Shown here: one piece after another, positions 41,787 through 49,263 of the stretch | Numbering within the stretch: position 1 is the first letter of the stretch | Layout of the letters: the number at the start of each line of letters is the position of its first letter | NCBI GenBank assembly: GCA_964460485.1 | Contig: CAYWRY010000002.1 | Location: forward strand, 1-64,000 | Reading direction: 5' to 3' | DNA from: VGRF01 sp964460485 | GTDB taxonomy: Bacteria; Myxococcota_A; UBA9160; UBA6930 | DNA: 64,000 nt | Notes under the pieces: model-generated | Database searches by the model: none | Told to the model about the DNA's origin: nothing | The model's input: the letters and a program-made list of their open reading frames with translations, nothing else | Position numbers and translations under genes: made by a program

Positions 41787-42680
41787 ATGCGGCAGGGCGC
41801 GACGAGCTTCGCGGCTGTGGCGGGGACGCAGAAGACGCCGGGCAGCATCGGCATGCTGCTGCTGCTGCCGCTCGTTCTGTGGGCGGTGGCGTTCGTGGTC
41901 GCGCCCGCGGCGATCATGCTCGCCTACAGCTTCCTCGAGCGCGGGACGCTGGGCGGCGTCGTGTGGGGCTCGCCGACGCTCGACAACTACGCGGGCGTCG
42001 GCGACCCAGTCTACCTGCGCATCGTGGTGCGCTCGATCGCCTACGCGGCGTTCACCACCGCGATCTGTCTCGCCGCCGGCTACCCGGTCGCCTACCTGAT
42101 CGGCCGCGCCGACGCGCGCTACCGCAACTTGCTCCTGATGCTCGTGATGGTGCCGTTCTGGACGAGCTTCCTGATCCGCACCTACGCCTGGGTGACGATC
42201 CTCAAGAGCCAAGGCTTCCTGAACTCGATGCTGCTGAGCTTCGGGATGATCCAGGAGCCGCTGGAGATGCTCTACACGCCGGGCGCCGTGATCATCGGGC
42301 TGGTCTACACGTTCCTGCCGTTCATGATCCTGCCGATCTTCACCAGCGTGGAGAAGCTCGACGGAGCGCTGATCGAGGCGGCGCTCGACCTCGGCGCCGG
42401 GCCGGTGCGCGCCTTCTCGCGCGTGATCGTGCCGCTCACGTCGCCGGGCATCTCCGCCGGCGTGCTGCTCGTGTTCGTGCCGGCGCTCGGCATCTACGCG
42501 GTGAACGACATCCTGGGCGGCGGGCGCGTGGACATGATCGGCAACATCATCGAGAACCAGATCAAGGGGAACGCGCGCAACTGGCCCTTCGGAGCGGCGC
42601 TCGGGACCGCGCTGCTGCTCAGCTTCGCGGTCGCCTACTACTTCGTGAACCAACGGCAGCGCGCGGCGGAGGGGCGCTGA
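41787..42680 (+). CDS. potB: polyamine ABC transporter permease (PotB-like)
   Basis: 297 aa, ATG at 41787 after GAGGAGGAG. Six membrane segments, with FVVAPAAIMLAYSFLERG near the N-terminus and PFWTSFLIRTYAWVTILK characteristic of PotB. The EAA loop is EAALDLGAGPVRAFSRVIVPL. It completes the PotABCD set in the unusual order C-D-B with A on the opposite strand. It is convergent with the Sco-like gene 18 nt away. Confidence 0.93.
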   Translation: MRQGATSFAAVAGTQKTPGSIGMLLLLPLVLWAVAFVVAPAAIMLAYSFLERGTLGGVVWGSPTLDNYAGVGDPVYLRIVVRSIAYAAFTTAICLAAGYPVAYLIGRADARYRNLLLMLVMVPFWTSFLIRTYAWVTILKSQGFLNSMLLSFGMIQEPLEMLYTPGAVIIGLVYTFLPFMILPIFTSVEKLDGALIEAALDLGAGPVRAFSRVIVPLTSPGISAGVLLVFVPALGIYAVNDILGGGRVDMIGNIIENQIKGNARNWPFGAALGTALLLSFAVAYYFVNQRQRAAEGR

Positions 42681-42688
42681 GAGCGCCC
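42672..42688. terminator. possible hairpin at the potB / sco convergence
   Basis: GGGCGCT-GAG-AGCGCCC forms a 7-bp perfect stem over the potB stop codon. There is no T-run on either side. With 18 nt between convergent genes it may be the only stop signal, but evidence is weak. Confidence 0.3.
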
Positions 42689-42698
42689 GCGCGGCGCG

Positions 42699-43649
42699 TC
42701 AGAGTCGGGCGAGCAGCGCGCCGAGCGTGCGCGCGTCGCCGTTCGCGGCGAAGGCGATGCGGCCCTCGGCGTCGAGCACGTAGACGAGCGCCGGGTGCGC
42801 GAGTTGTCCCGTGTTCTCGTCGCGCTCTCGCGGCACGCGCCAGGCGTCGAGCACGGCGTTCACCTGTTCCGGCGCGCCGGACAGGACGGCGCCGTCGTCG
42901 CCGAGCCGCCAGCTCGCAGCGAGCGCGGGCAGGCGCGCGGGCGTGTCGCGCCACGGATCGAGGGTGACGACCACGAGCCGCGGCGCGCTCGCGGCGCCGC
43001 CGCGCGCGCGGGCCGCGCGCTGCGCAGCGAGCGCCTGGGAGACGAGCGCGGGACACACGGCTTCGCAGTGCGCGAACGCGAACGTCACGAGCGCAGGGCG
43101 CCCGGCGAGCTGCGCGAGCTCGAGGCGCGCCCCGTGCTGGTCGACCAACCCGAGCGCAGGGGCGGGCCGGCCGAGGCGCGGGATCGCCGCTGCGTCGGCG
43201 AGCGCGGCGGCAGCCTCCGCGGCGACGTCCGGCGACGCGTTCGCCATCGCGAGCGTGGCGATCCGCGTGCCGCCGGCCGCCGCACCGAGCGCGACGAGCG
43301 CGGCGCACGCCGCGAGCGCCGCGCGCCCGAGGCCCGAGGCGCCGAGGCGCCGCAACCCGCTGCGCAGGCTCCGGCCGAAGGCGGCGAACAGGGCGACGCC
43401 GAGGCCGAGCGGCTCGCCGACGAGCAGCAGCCAGCCGCTCGCGCTCGGCATTCCGCTCGCGCTGGCGTTGAAGCACACCCAGCGCGCGCGAGCGAGCCAC
43501 TCCGGCGGCTCGTCCGGCGCGGGCCACAGTGCGAGCGCCCACCACGCCGCAGTCGCGAGCGCGAGCACCGCGAGTGCGAGCAGCGCCGCGCGTTCGTGCG
43601 CGGGCATGCCCGCTCGCCCCGTCACCGCGCTCGCGTTCGCCGCCGCCAT
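42699..43649 (-). CDS. Sco1/SenC-like copper chaperone with membrane domain
   Basis: 316 aa, ATG at 43649 overlapping the stop of the oxidase subunit I gene. The C-terminal half (about 155-316) is a thioredoxin-like Sco domain: CEAVC (CxxxC copper site) in FAFAHCEAVCPALV, VVTLDPWRDTPARL and a distal His in LAHPALVYVLDAEG. The N-terminal 130 residues hold about three hydrophobic segments, more than the single anchor usual in Sco proteins. It should mature the CuA centre of subunit II. Confidence 0.85.
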   Translation of the reverse strand: MAAANASAVTGRAGMPAHERAALLALAVLALATAAWWALALWPAPDEPPEWLARARWVCFNASASGMPSASGWLLLVGEPLGLGVALFAAFGRSLRSGLRRLGASGLGRAALAACAALVALGAAAGGTRIATLAMANASPDVAAEAAAALADAAAIPRLGRPAPALGLVDQHGARLELAQLAGRPALVTFAFAHCEAVCPALVSQALAAQRAARARGGAASAPRLVVVTLDPWRDTPARLPALAASWRLGDDGAVLSGAPEQVNAVLDAWRVPRERDENTGQLAHPALVYVLDAEGRIAFAANGDARTLGALLARL

Positions 43650-45370
43650 CAGCCCACCTTCCACACGACGGAGAGCATCTTCCAGTTCACGAAGTAGTAG
43701 GTGACGAACGCGACCAGGAAGACGCCCACCAGCACCATCGTGCCCGGTGCGACGCCGAGCGCGTGGGGCGCGAGCGCCGCTTCGTCGCCCGCCACGAGCG
43801 CGCGCGGCGGGGAGATCAGCCCGAGCGGGAGGCCCTTCGCGGCGGCGCCACGGCCCGATTCGGCGGCGCCCAGGCGCCGGCCGAAGAACACCGACGCGAC
43901 CGTCACCAGGATGTAGATCCCGCCGCCGGCGACTGCTAGCAGACCGCCGAGCGCCATCACGCCGACCACGAGATCCACCGCCGGCGAGAACTCCACGCCG
44001 AAGGGCGCCTGGGAGAAGGTGATGTCCCAGTGCCGCCGCGGGACGCCGAAGCTGCCCGCGAAGGTCATCGCCATCGAAAAGATCAGCATGCCGAGAGCGA
44101 ACAGGTACGGCTGCACGCGCGCCAGCGGCATGAAGGCGATCTCGCGGCGAAAGATCAGCGGCACCACGTAATAAGTGATGCCCATGAATGCCATCGCCGT
44201 GCCCGAGACGACCGTCGCGTGGAAGTGGCCCGGAATGCGCAGCGTGTTGTGGGCGATGATGTTGATCTGCTCGGTGCCGAACGTGACGCCGGTGATGCCG
44301 CCGACGAAGCCAAACACCACCAGCGAGAGCACGAGCGAGCTGAAGCCGGGGTCGCCCCACGGCGCTCGCGCCAGCCAACCGAACAGTCCCTGCGTCGCGC
44401 CGCGCAGGCGCAAGCCGAGCTCGAGCCCGGCGGGCACCGTGAAGCCGTGGATCATGCTGGCGAGCACCGCCATGTACATGAAGTACGAGGTGTTCCAGAC
44501 CTTCCAGGCGGGGCCGAAGCCGGGGTCGACGAGCAGGTGGTGCGCCGACGCCATCGAGATGAACAGGATGTAGAGCACGAAGGCGACGCGGCTGATCTTC
44601 TCGTTCAATACCACGCCGCCGACGGTGAGCGCGCCGAGCAGGTACCAGATCGACACCATCGCCGCGACGTTGATCTGCTGCGACGAGTGACCGAGTCCCC
44701 ACCAGATCAACCGATAGAAGGACGGGTCGATCTCCAGCCAGCCCATCGACCAGAGCAGGGTCGGAACGTAGACGATCGCGCCGTGCAGCAGCGTGACGGT
44801 CGCGATGATCGCCGCGGTGAGCGCGCCGAAGGTGACGAGCGGCAGCGAGCCCTTCAAAACACCCTCGCGCTTTGCGACGGTGATCGTCGCGAAAAAGTGG
44901 CCCACCACGATCAGCGCGCCGACGGCGAACAGGATCACGCCGAGATAGAAGGGGGGCTCGGCGCGCAGCGGGACGTAGGAGGTGAAGAGCACGTCCGCCT
45001 TGCCGCTGAACATCATCCACTCGACCAGCGCGGCGCCGGCCGTCATCAGGCCGAAGGCGAGCCAGCCGAGCCGAGGCGCGGGCAGCCGCGCCGAGAGCAG
45101 CGGCGCGGCTGCGAAGTAGAGCACCGCCATCTCGAAGAACAGGATGAAGAAGATCAGCATGTTCATGCCGTGCACGGTGAGGATCCGGTAGAACCACACC
45201 GGATCGAGCAGGTGCACCGCCTGCCAGCGCGTCAGCAGCACGAGCAGCGCTGCGATGCCTCCGACGAGCAGCGCGATCGTCGCGGCGACCGCGTTGGCCT
45301 TGATCAGCGCGTCGGCGTGCGCGTCGACGAACAGGCCGGTGGAGGGGCAGGTTCGTCCCGCGGCGCTCAT
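43649..45370 (-). CDS. B-family heme-copper oxidase subunit I lacking the active-site Tyr
   Basis: 573 aa, ATG at 45370 just before the subunit II stop. About 13 membrane segments. Low-spin heme His are in TVHGMNM and PGHFHATVV, and the CuB pair is H277-H278 in SAHHLLVDPG. The flanks match B-family (ba3-like) enzymes: ADPG/WK pattern DPGFGPAWKV and HNTLRIPGHFH. The helix VI motif GHPxVY, where His cross-links to Tyr, reads G-H228-S-S-Q-Q, putting Gln232 at the Tyr position. O2 reductases of the A and B families need that Tyr, so nitric oxide reduction is a plausible alternative. Confidence 0.88.
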   Translation of the reverse strand: MSAAGRTCPSTGLFVDAHADALIKANAVAATIALLVGGIAALLVLLTRWQAVHLLDPVWFYRILTVHGMNMLIFFILFFEMAVLYFAAAPLLSARLPAPRLGWLAFGLMTAGAALVEWMMFSGKADVLFTSYVPLRAEPPFYLGVILFAVGALIVVGHFFATITVAKREGVLKGSLPLVTFGALTAAIIATVTLLHGAIVYVPTLLWSMGWLEIDPSFYRLIWWGLGHSSQQINVAAMVSIWYLLGALTVGGVVLNEKISRVAFVLYILFISMASAHHLLVDPGFGPAWKVWNTSYFMYMAVLASMIHGFTVPAGLELGLRLRGATQGLFGWLARAPWGDPGFSSLVLSLVVFGFVGGITGVTFGTEQINIIAHNTLRIPGHFHATVVSGTAMAFMGITYYVVPLIFRREIAFMPLARVQPYLFALGMLIFSMAMTFAGSFGVPRRHWDITFSQAPFGVEFSPAVDLVVGVMALGGLLAVAGGGIYILVTVASVFFGRRLGAAESGRGAAAKGLPLGLISPPRALVAGDEAALAPHALGVAPGTMVLVGVFLVAFVTYYFVNWKMLSVVWKVG

Positions 45371-45951
45371 CGCTCGCCTCCTTCGCGGTCGTCGGCGTCG
45401 TCGTCCGCGCCGGCGGCCGGCAGCACGATCACCTTGCCGGTCATCAGGTGGTGCCCGATTCCGCAGAACTCGTTGCAGATGATCGAGAACTCGCCGTGTG
45501 CGTTGGGCTTCACGCGCAGCGCGTAGTCGTACCCGGGCACGACCTGGAAGTTCACGTTGACCGGGAAGAGGTGGAAGCCGTGGTTCACGTCGATCGAGGA
45601 GAGGTGCAGCGTGTACTCCGCCCCCTCGCGCAGCCGGAGGATCGGCAGCCACGACCACATCGACGCCTGGAGGTAGACGTCGCTGCCCGGCGGCGGCTCG
45701 ACCACCGGGAAGCCGTTCTCGTCACCCACCTGATGTGCGGCGATGAACTCGGCGACGCGCGTCGCGTACGCGGCGGCCGTCACGCGATGGCGGATGCCCG
45801 ACGGGTTCTGTCCGCCGCGCAGGTGCCAGAGCGGCATCATCGCGAACAGCACGAGACACCACGCGAAGGCGATCGCGACCCACACCTTCTCGCTGCCGTG
45901 GACCGGCTTCCACCAGATCCGTTCCGGCGCTTCGATTCCCGAGTGGTACAC
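45367..45951 (-). CDS. CuA-containing oxidase subunit II
   Basis: 194 aa. GTG at 45951 is chosen because CGGAGGA lies 6-7 nt upstream; a GTG 6 nt earlier would abut the ribosome site. One membrane helix (about 21-40, VWVAIAFAWCLVLFAMMPLW) anchors a periplasmic cupredoxin. The CuA site is complete: His in DVNHGFHLFPVN and C-x3-C-x3-H-x2-M in CNEFCGIGHHLM. Electrons would come from a cytochrome c or similar donor. The Asp/Glu-rich tail overlaps the subunit I start by 4 nt. Confidence 0.9.
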   Translation of the reverse strand: MYHSGIEAPERIWWKPVHGSEKVWVAIAFAWCLVLFAMMPLWHLRGGQNPSGIRHRVTAAAYATRVAEFIAAHQVGDENGFPVVEPPPGSDVYLQASMWSWLPILRLREGAEYTLHLSSIDVNHGFHLFPVNVNFQVVPGYDYALRVKPNAHGEFSIICNEFCGIGHHLMTGKVIVLPAAGADDDADDREGGER

Positions 45952-45966
45952 GCGCACTCCTCCGAG

Positions 45967-46131
45967 TCAGGGCAGCGGCGCGTCGCCCAGCGACGCGAGC
46001 TCGAGCAGCCCCCAGCCCGTGTAGAAGACGAACATCACGACCAGGCAGGCGGCGAGGAGCAGGAACGGCCGATCGAAGAGCCGCTGGCCGAGCGGCACCT
46101 CGTCGCCTGCGCGCTGCGGGGATTCCGTCAT
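45967..46131 (-). CDS. one-helix small subunit of the heme-copper enzyme
   Basis: 54 aa, ATG at 46131 behind a strong AAGGAGG. It has a hydrophilic start, one membrane helix (PFLLLAACLVVMFVFYTGWGLLEL) and a short acidic end. Small subunits such as IIa of ba3 oxidases have this form and position. It is first in the operon, 15 nt before subunit II. No sequence motif identifies it beyond topology and context. Confidence 0.75.
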   Translation of the reverse strand: MTESPQRAGDEVPLGQRLFDRPFLLLAACLVVMFVFYTGWGLLELASLGDAPLP

Positions 46132-46269
46132 GTGAGCCTCCTTCGCGCCCGGCCCCGGACGCCGCACACACTGCTGCGGTGCAAGCGGTGCGCCGATCTC
46201 GACAGGGAACGGCGCCTGCAAAGACGGAGGCGGCCGAGCGCCCTCGTTGCCCGCCAACTGCGAGACTTC

Positions 46270-47973
46270 ATGACGGAAAGCCGAGATCGAACGGCGCCGA
46301 GCGGCGGCGCGCGCGAGCCGCTCGAGAAGGGCGGCGGGCGCGGGCCTGCGCCAAGCGGCCCCAGCGTGGTGCGTCTCGCCTCGTCCGATTCGTCGACGGC
46401 CGCGCGCCTTCCGGGGCTTCGCGCAGCGGCGCTGAAGCCGCTCGCCGCGGCGGACGCGGCCCTCACACGCCTGCTCGGCTGGGAGGCGAACCCGCTCCAC
46501 CAGACGGGCGCCGTCGCCGCCCTCGCGTTCCTGGTCATGCTCGCGAGCGGCCTCTACCTGCTGCTGCTCTACCGGGTCGGCGCGCCGTACGAGTCCATGC
46601 AGGCGATCCAGGCACAGGCGCTCGCGGGCCGCTGGCTGCGCGCACTGCATCGCTACGCCGCCGACGCCGCGGTGATCGCGGTGGCGCTGCACGTCTTCCG
46701 GATGTGGGCGCAGGGACGGAGCTGGGGCCCGCGCTCGCTCGCTTGGCTCTCGGGCCTCGTGCTCGCGGGACTGCTCTTCCTGAGCGGCTGGACCGGCTAC
46801 GTGATGGTGTGGGACGAGCACGCGCTGGTGCTCGCGCGCGAGGGCGCACGGCTGCTCGACGCGCTGCCCTTCTTCGCCGAGCCGCTCGCGCGCACCTTCT
46901 CGGGCGAGCGCGCGATGCCGAGCGCCTTCTTCTTCTTGAACCTGTTCGCGCACGTCGCGGTGCCCGTCGGCATGGCGGCGCTCCTGCTCGTGCACGTCGC
47001 GCGCATCGCGCGCCCGCAGCTCCTGCCGCCGTGCAAGCTCGCGCTCGGCTTCATGCTCGCGCTCGCCGCGCTCTCGGTGGTGCTGCCGGCGCCGCTGCCG
47101 CCGCGTGCCGATCCGCTCGCGCTGCCGCGCGAAGTGCCGCTCGACCTCTTCTACGCGTTCTGGCTCCCGGTCACGCGGGCGCTCCCGCCGATCGGCGCCT
47201 GGGGCGTGCTCGTCGCGCTCACGCTGGCGGCCGCGAGCGCGCCGTGGTGGACGCGGCCGCGGCGCGCCGCGCGTGCGGCGCCTTCCACCGTCGACCCCGA
47301 GCTGTGCACGGGCTGCGAGCAGTGCTCGCTGGACTGCCCCTTCGACGCGATCGCGATGGTGACGCGCGCCGCTCCGCGAGACGCCGCGGCCGCCGGCCGC
47401 TCGGAGCGGCACGCCCTGGTGAACGCCGAGCGCTGCGTCTCGTGCGGAGTGTGCGCGGGCTCTTGTGCGCCGATGGCGATCGGGCCGCCCGGGCGCGCGG
47501 GGCGCGACCAGCTCGCGGCGGCCCGCGCGTTCGTCGCGAAGGCGGAGCTCGCTCACCCCGACGTGGTCGTGATCGCCTGCCGGAACGGCGGCGGCGCGAG
47601 GGAAGCCGCCGGGGCGCAGCAGTTCGCCGTCGACTGCGCCGGCGCGCTGCACAGCTCGGTGGTCGAGCTGTTCCTGCGCAGCGGCGCCGGCGGCGTGCTG
47701 GTGGCCGCCTGCTCGCCGCGCGACTGCCGCGCGCGCGAAGGGCCCAAATGGCTCGGCGAGCGGCTCTTCCAGGAGCGCGAGGCGGAGCTGCACGCGCGCG
47801 TCGATCGCACGCGCGTGCGCGTCGTCCACGCGGGCGCGGGTGAGCGCGCTGCCTTCGCCGCCGCGCTCGCCGACTTCCGCCGCGAGATCGCGGTGCGCGG
47901 GCGCAGCGAGGTGGAGCCGCCGGCGCCGCTCGAGCCGGAGTGCGCCGCGAGCGCGCAGGGAGCCCAGCGATGA
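46270..47973 (+). CDS. cytochrome b / dicluster ferredoxin / MvhD-type fusion protein
   Basis: 567 aa, ATG at 46270, divergent from the oxidase operon. Residues about 60-330 are cytochrome b: heme His pairs spaced 14 apart in HRYAADAAVIAVALH and HVAVPVGMAALLLVH, with SGWTGYVMVWD between them. Residues about 340-400 hold two [4Fe-4S] motifs, CTGCEQCSLDCP and CVSCGVCAGSC. Residues about 420-540 resemble the MvhD iron-sulfur domain (IACRNGG, VAACSPRDCRAREGPKW). The layout suggests an electron carrier between quinone and a soluble iron-sulfur or disulfide partner. The partner and direction are unknown. Confidence 0.82.
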   Translation: MTESRDRTAPSGGAREPLEKGGGRGPAPSGPSVVRLASSDSSTAARLPGLRAAALKPLAAADAALTRLLGWEANPLHQTGAVAALAFLVMLASGLYLLLLYRVGAPYESMQAIQAQALAGRWLRALHRYAADAAVIAVALHVFRMWAQGRSWGPRSLAWLSGLVLAGLLFLSGWTGYVMVWDEHALVLAREGARLLDALPFFAEPLARTFSGERAMPSAFFFLNLFAHVAVPVGMAALLLVHVARIARPQLLPPCKLALGFMLALAALSVVLPAPLPPRADPLALPREVPLDLFYAFWLPVTRALPPIGAWGVLVALTLAAASAPWWTRPRRAARAAPSTVDPELCTGCEQCSLDCPFDAIAMVTRAAPRDAAAAGRSERHALVNAERCVSCGVCAGSCAPMAIGPPGRAGRDQLAAARAFVAKAELAHPDVVVIACRNGGGAREAAGAQQFAVDCAGALHSSVVELFLRSGAGGVLVAACSPRDCRAREGPKWLGERLFQEREAELHARVDRTRVRVVHAGAGERAAFAAALADFRREIAVRGRSEVEPPAPLEPECAASAQGAQR

Positions 47974-48467
47974 CGCGCCTCGCCGGGGTCGCCCTCGCGC
48001 TCGCGCTGCTGGGCGCGCTCGCCTGGGGCACGCGCGCGCCGTTGCCGGCGAGCGCAGAGGACGCTGCCATCCGTCTCGCGTGGCGCGCGCTGGGGGAGGC
48101 CGCGCTGCACTGTCGAACGCCGAGTGCCGAGGAGCTGGCGCGCTTGCCTGCGCACATGCGCCGCAAGGAGATCTGCGAACGCCGCCTTCCGACCTTCCGC
48201 CTCGAGGTGGACGTGGACGGCGTGCGGGTCGTCGAGGATCGCGTCGAGCCGGCGGGAGCGGCGGGCGACCGCCCGGCCGTGGTGCTCCGGGAGCTCGCCG
48301 TCGCGCCCGGGGATCATCGCCTGCGCGTCTCGTTCCGCGCGGAACGCGAGGGCGCAGCGCCGCCGAAGCTGCTGGATCGGCGCTTCGCGCTGGCGGCCGG
48401 CGAGGTGGCCCTCGTGATGGAGGACCCGGCCAGCCGCGAGCTCGTGCTGCGCACCCGCGGCCGCTGA
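47970..48467 (+). CDS. hypothetical membrane-anchored/periplasmic protein
   Basis: 165 aa, ATG at 47970 overlapping the fusion gene stop (ATGA). The N-terminus is a signal or anchor (RLAGVALALALLGALAWG). The mature part has a His-Cys pair (ALHCRTPS) and a second Cys (KEICERRL), then a beta-rich region ending LVLRTRGR. I do not recognise the family. Its coupling suggests it assists the cytochrome b/Fe-S fusion. Confidence 0.7.
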   Translation: MTRLAGVALALALLGALAWGTRAPLPASAEDAAIRLAWRALGEAALHCRTPSAEELARLPAHMRRKEICERRLPTFRLEVDVDGVRVVEDRVEPAGAAGDRPAVVLRELAVAPGDHRLRVSFRAEREGAAPPKLLDRRFALAAGEVALVMEDPASRELVLRTRGR

Positions 48468-48639
48468 CGGCCCGACGGGCGGGCGCGGGAAGTCCGCGAG
48501 CCGCGGCCGCTCGCGGGCTCCCGTCTTCGGCGCGGCCTGCAAGATCTCCGCGCCCCGTTCGTATGGACCCGGCGTGGACGCGATCTCGCTCATTGCCGCG
48601 CCCGGGTTCGGGCCGTTCGGGTTAGGGTGGCGCCATTTC

Positions 48640-49263
48640 ATGGCGTCTCGGGAACCTGGGGAGGCGGCGGTGCGACCGGGCTCGGCGACCGCGCGCGCAG
48701 TCGCCGCGACCGGACCCTCGTCGCCGCTGGACCACGAGGGGCTCGCCGCCCACTACGCCGCGGACGTGCTGCGCCTGTGCCGCCGCATGCTCGGCCACGC
48801 CCACGACGCCGAGGAGGCGCGCAGCGAGACCTTCCTGCGCGCCCAGCAAGCCGCAGCGAGCTGGGACGGCCGGCCGCTGCGCGCCTGGTTGCTGAGCATC
48901 GCCGCCCATCACTGCGTGGATCGCCTGCGGCGCCGCGCGCTGGAGGGGCGGCTCTTCGAGGCGAGGGACCTCGACGCCGGGGATCTTCCGGCCGGCGCGC
49001 CGAATCCGCTCACGCTGCTGCTCGCCCGCGAGCGCAGCGTCCAGCTCGAGGCCGCGCTCGAGGCGCTGCCCGACAAGTACCGCGCGCCGCTCGTGCTGCG
49101 CTTCCTCGCGGACCAGAGCTACGGCGAGATCTCCGCTGCGCTCGGCGTGACGGAGGCGCAGGTCGCGGTGCTCGTGTTCCGCGCGAAGGCGAAGCTGCGC
49201 GAGGCGCTCGCGGAGGCGCCGCGCGCGCGCGGCCCCGCTGCGCAGCGGAGGGCGCAGTCGTGA
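48640..49263 (+). CDS. ECF-type RNA polymerase sigma factor
   Basis: 207 aa; ATG at 48640 is chosen because the upstream extension is not sigma-like. Region 2 (about 35-100) shows HYAADVLRLCRRMLGHAHDAEEARSET in pieces: VLRLCRRMLGHAHDAEE and WLLSIAAHHCVDRLRR. Region 4 (about 140-190) shows LPDKYRAPLVLRFLADQSYGEI and GVTEAQVAVLVFRAKAKL. It overlaps the following zinc-finger anti-sigma gene by 4 nt. Confidence 0.9.
   Translation: MASREPGEAAVRPGSATARAVAATGPSSPLDHEGLAAHYAADVLRLCRRMLGHAHDAEEARSETFLRAQQAAASWDGRPLRAWLLSIAAHHCVDRLRRRALEGRLFEARDLDAGDLPAGAPNPLTLLLARERSVQLEAALEALPDKYRAPLVLRFLADQSYGEISAALGVTEAQVAVLVFRAKAKLREALAEAPRARGPAAQRRAQS

Noticed and set aside
44030..45526. 498-codon plus-strand frame opposite the oxidase genes
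   Set aside because: It is a His/Arg/Asp/Glu-rich antisense shadow of subunits I and II, with no motif.
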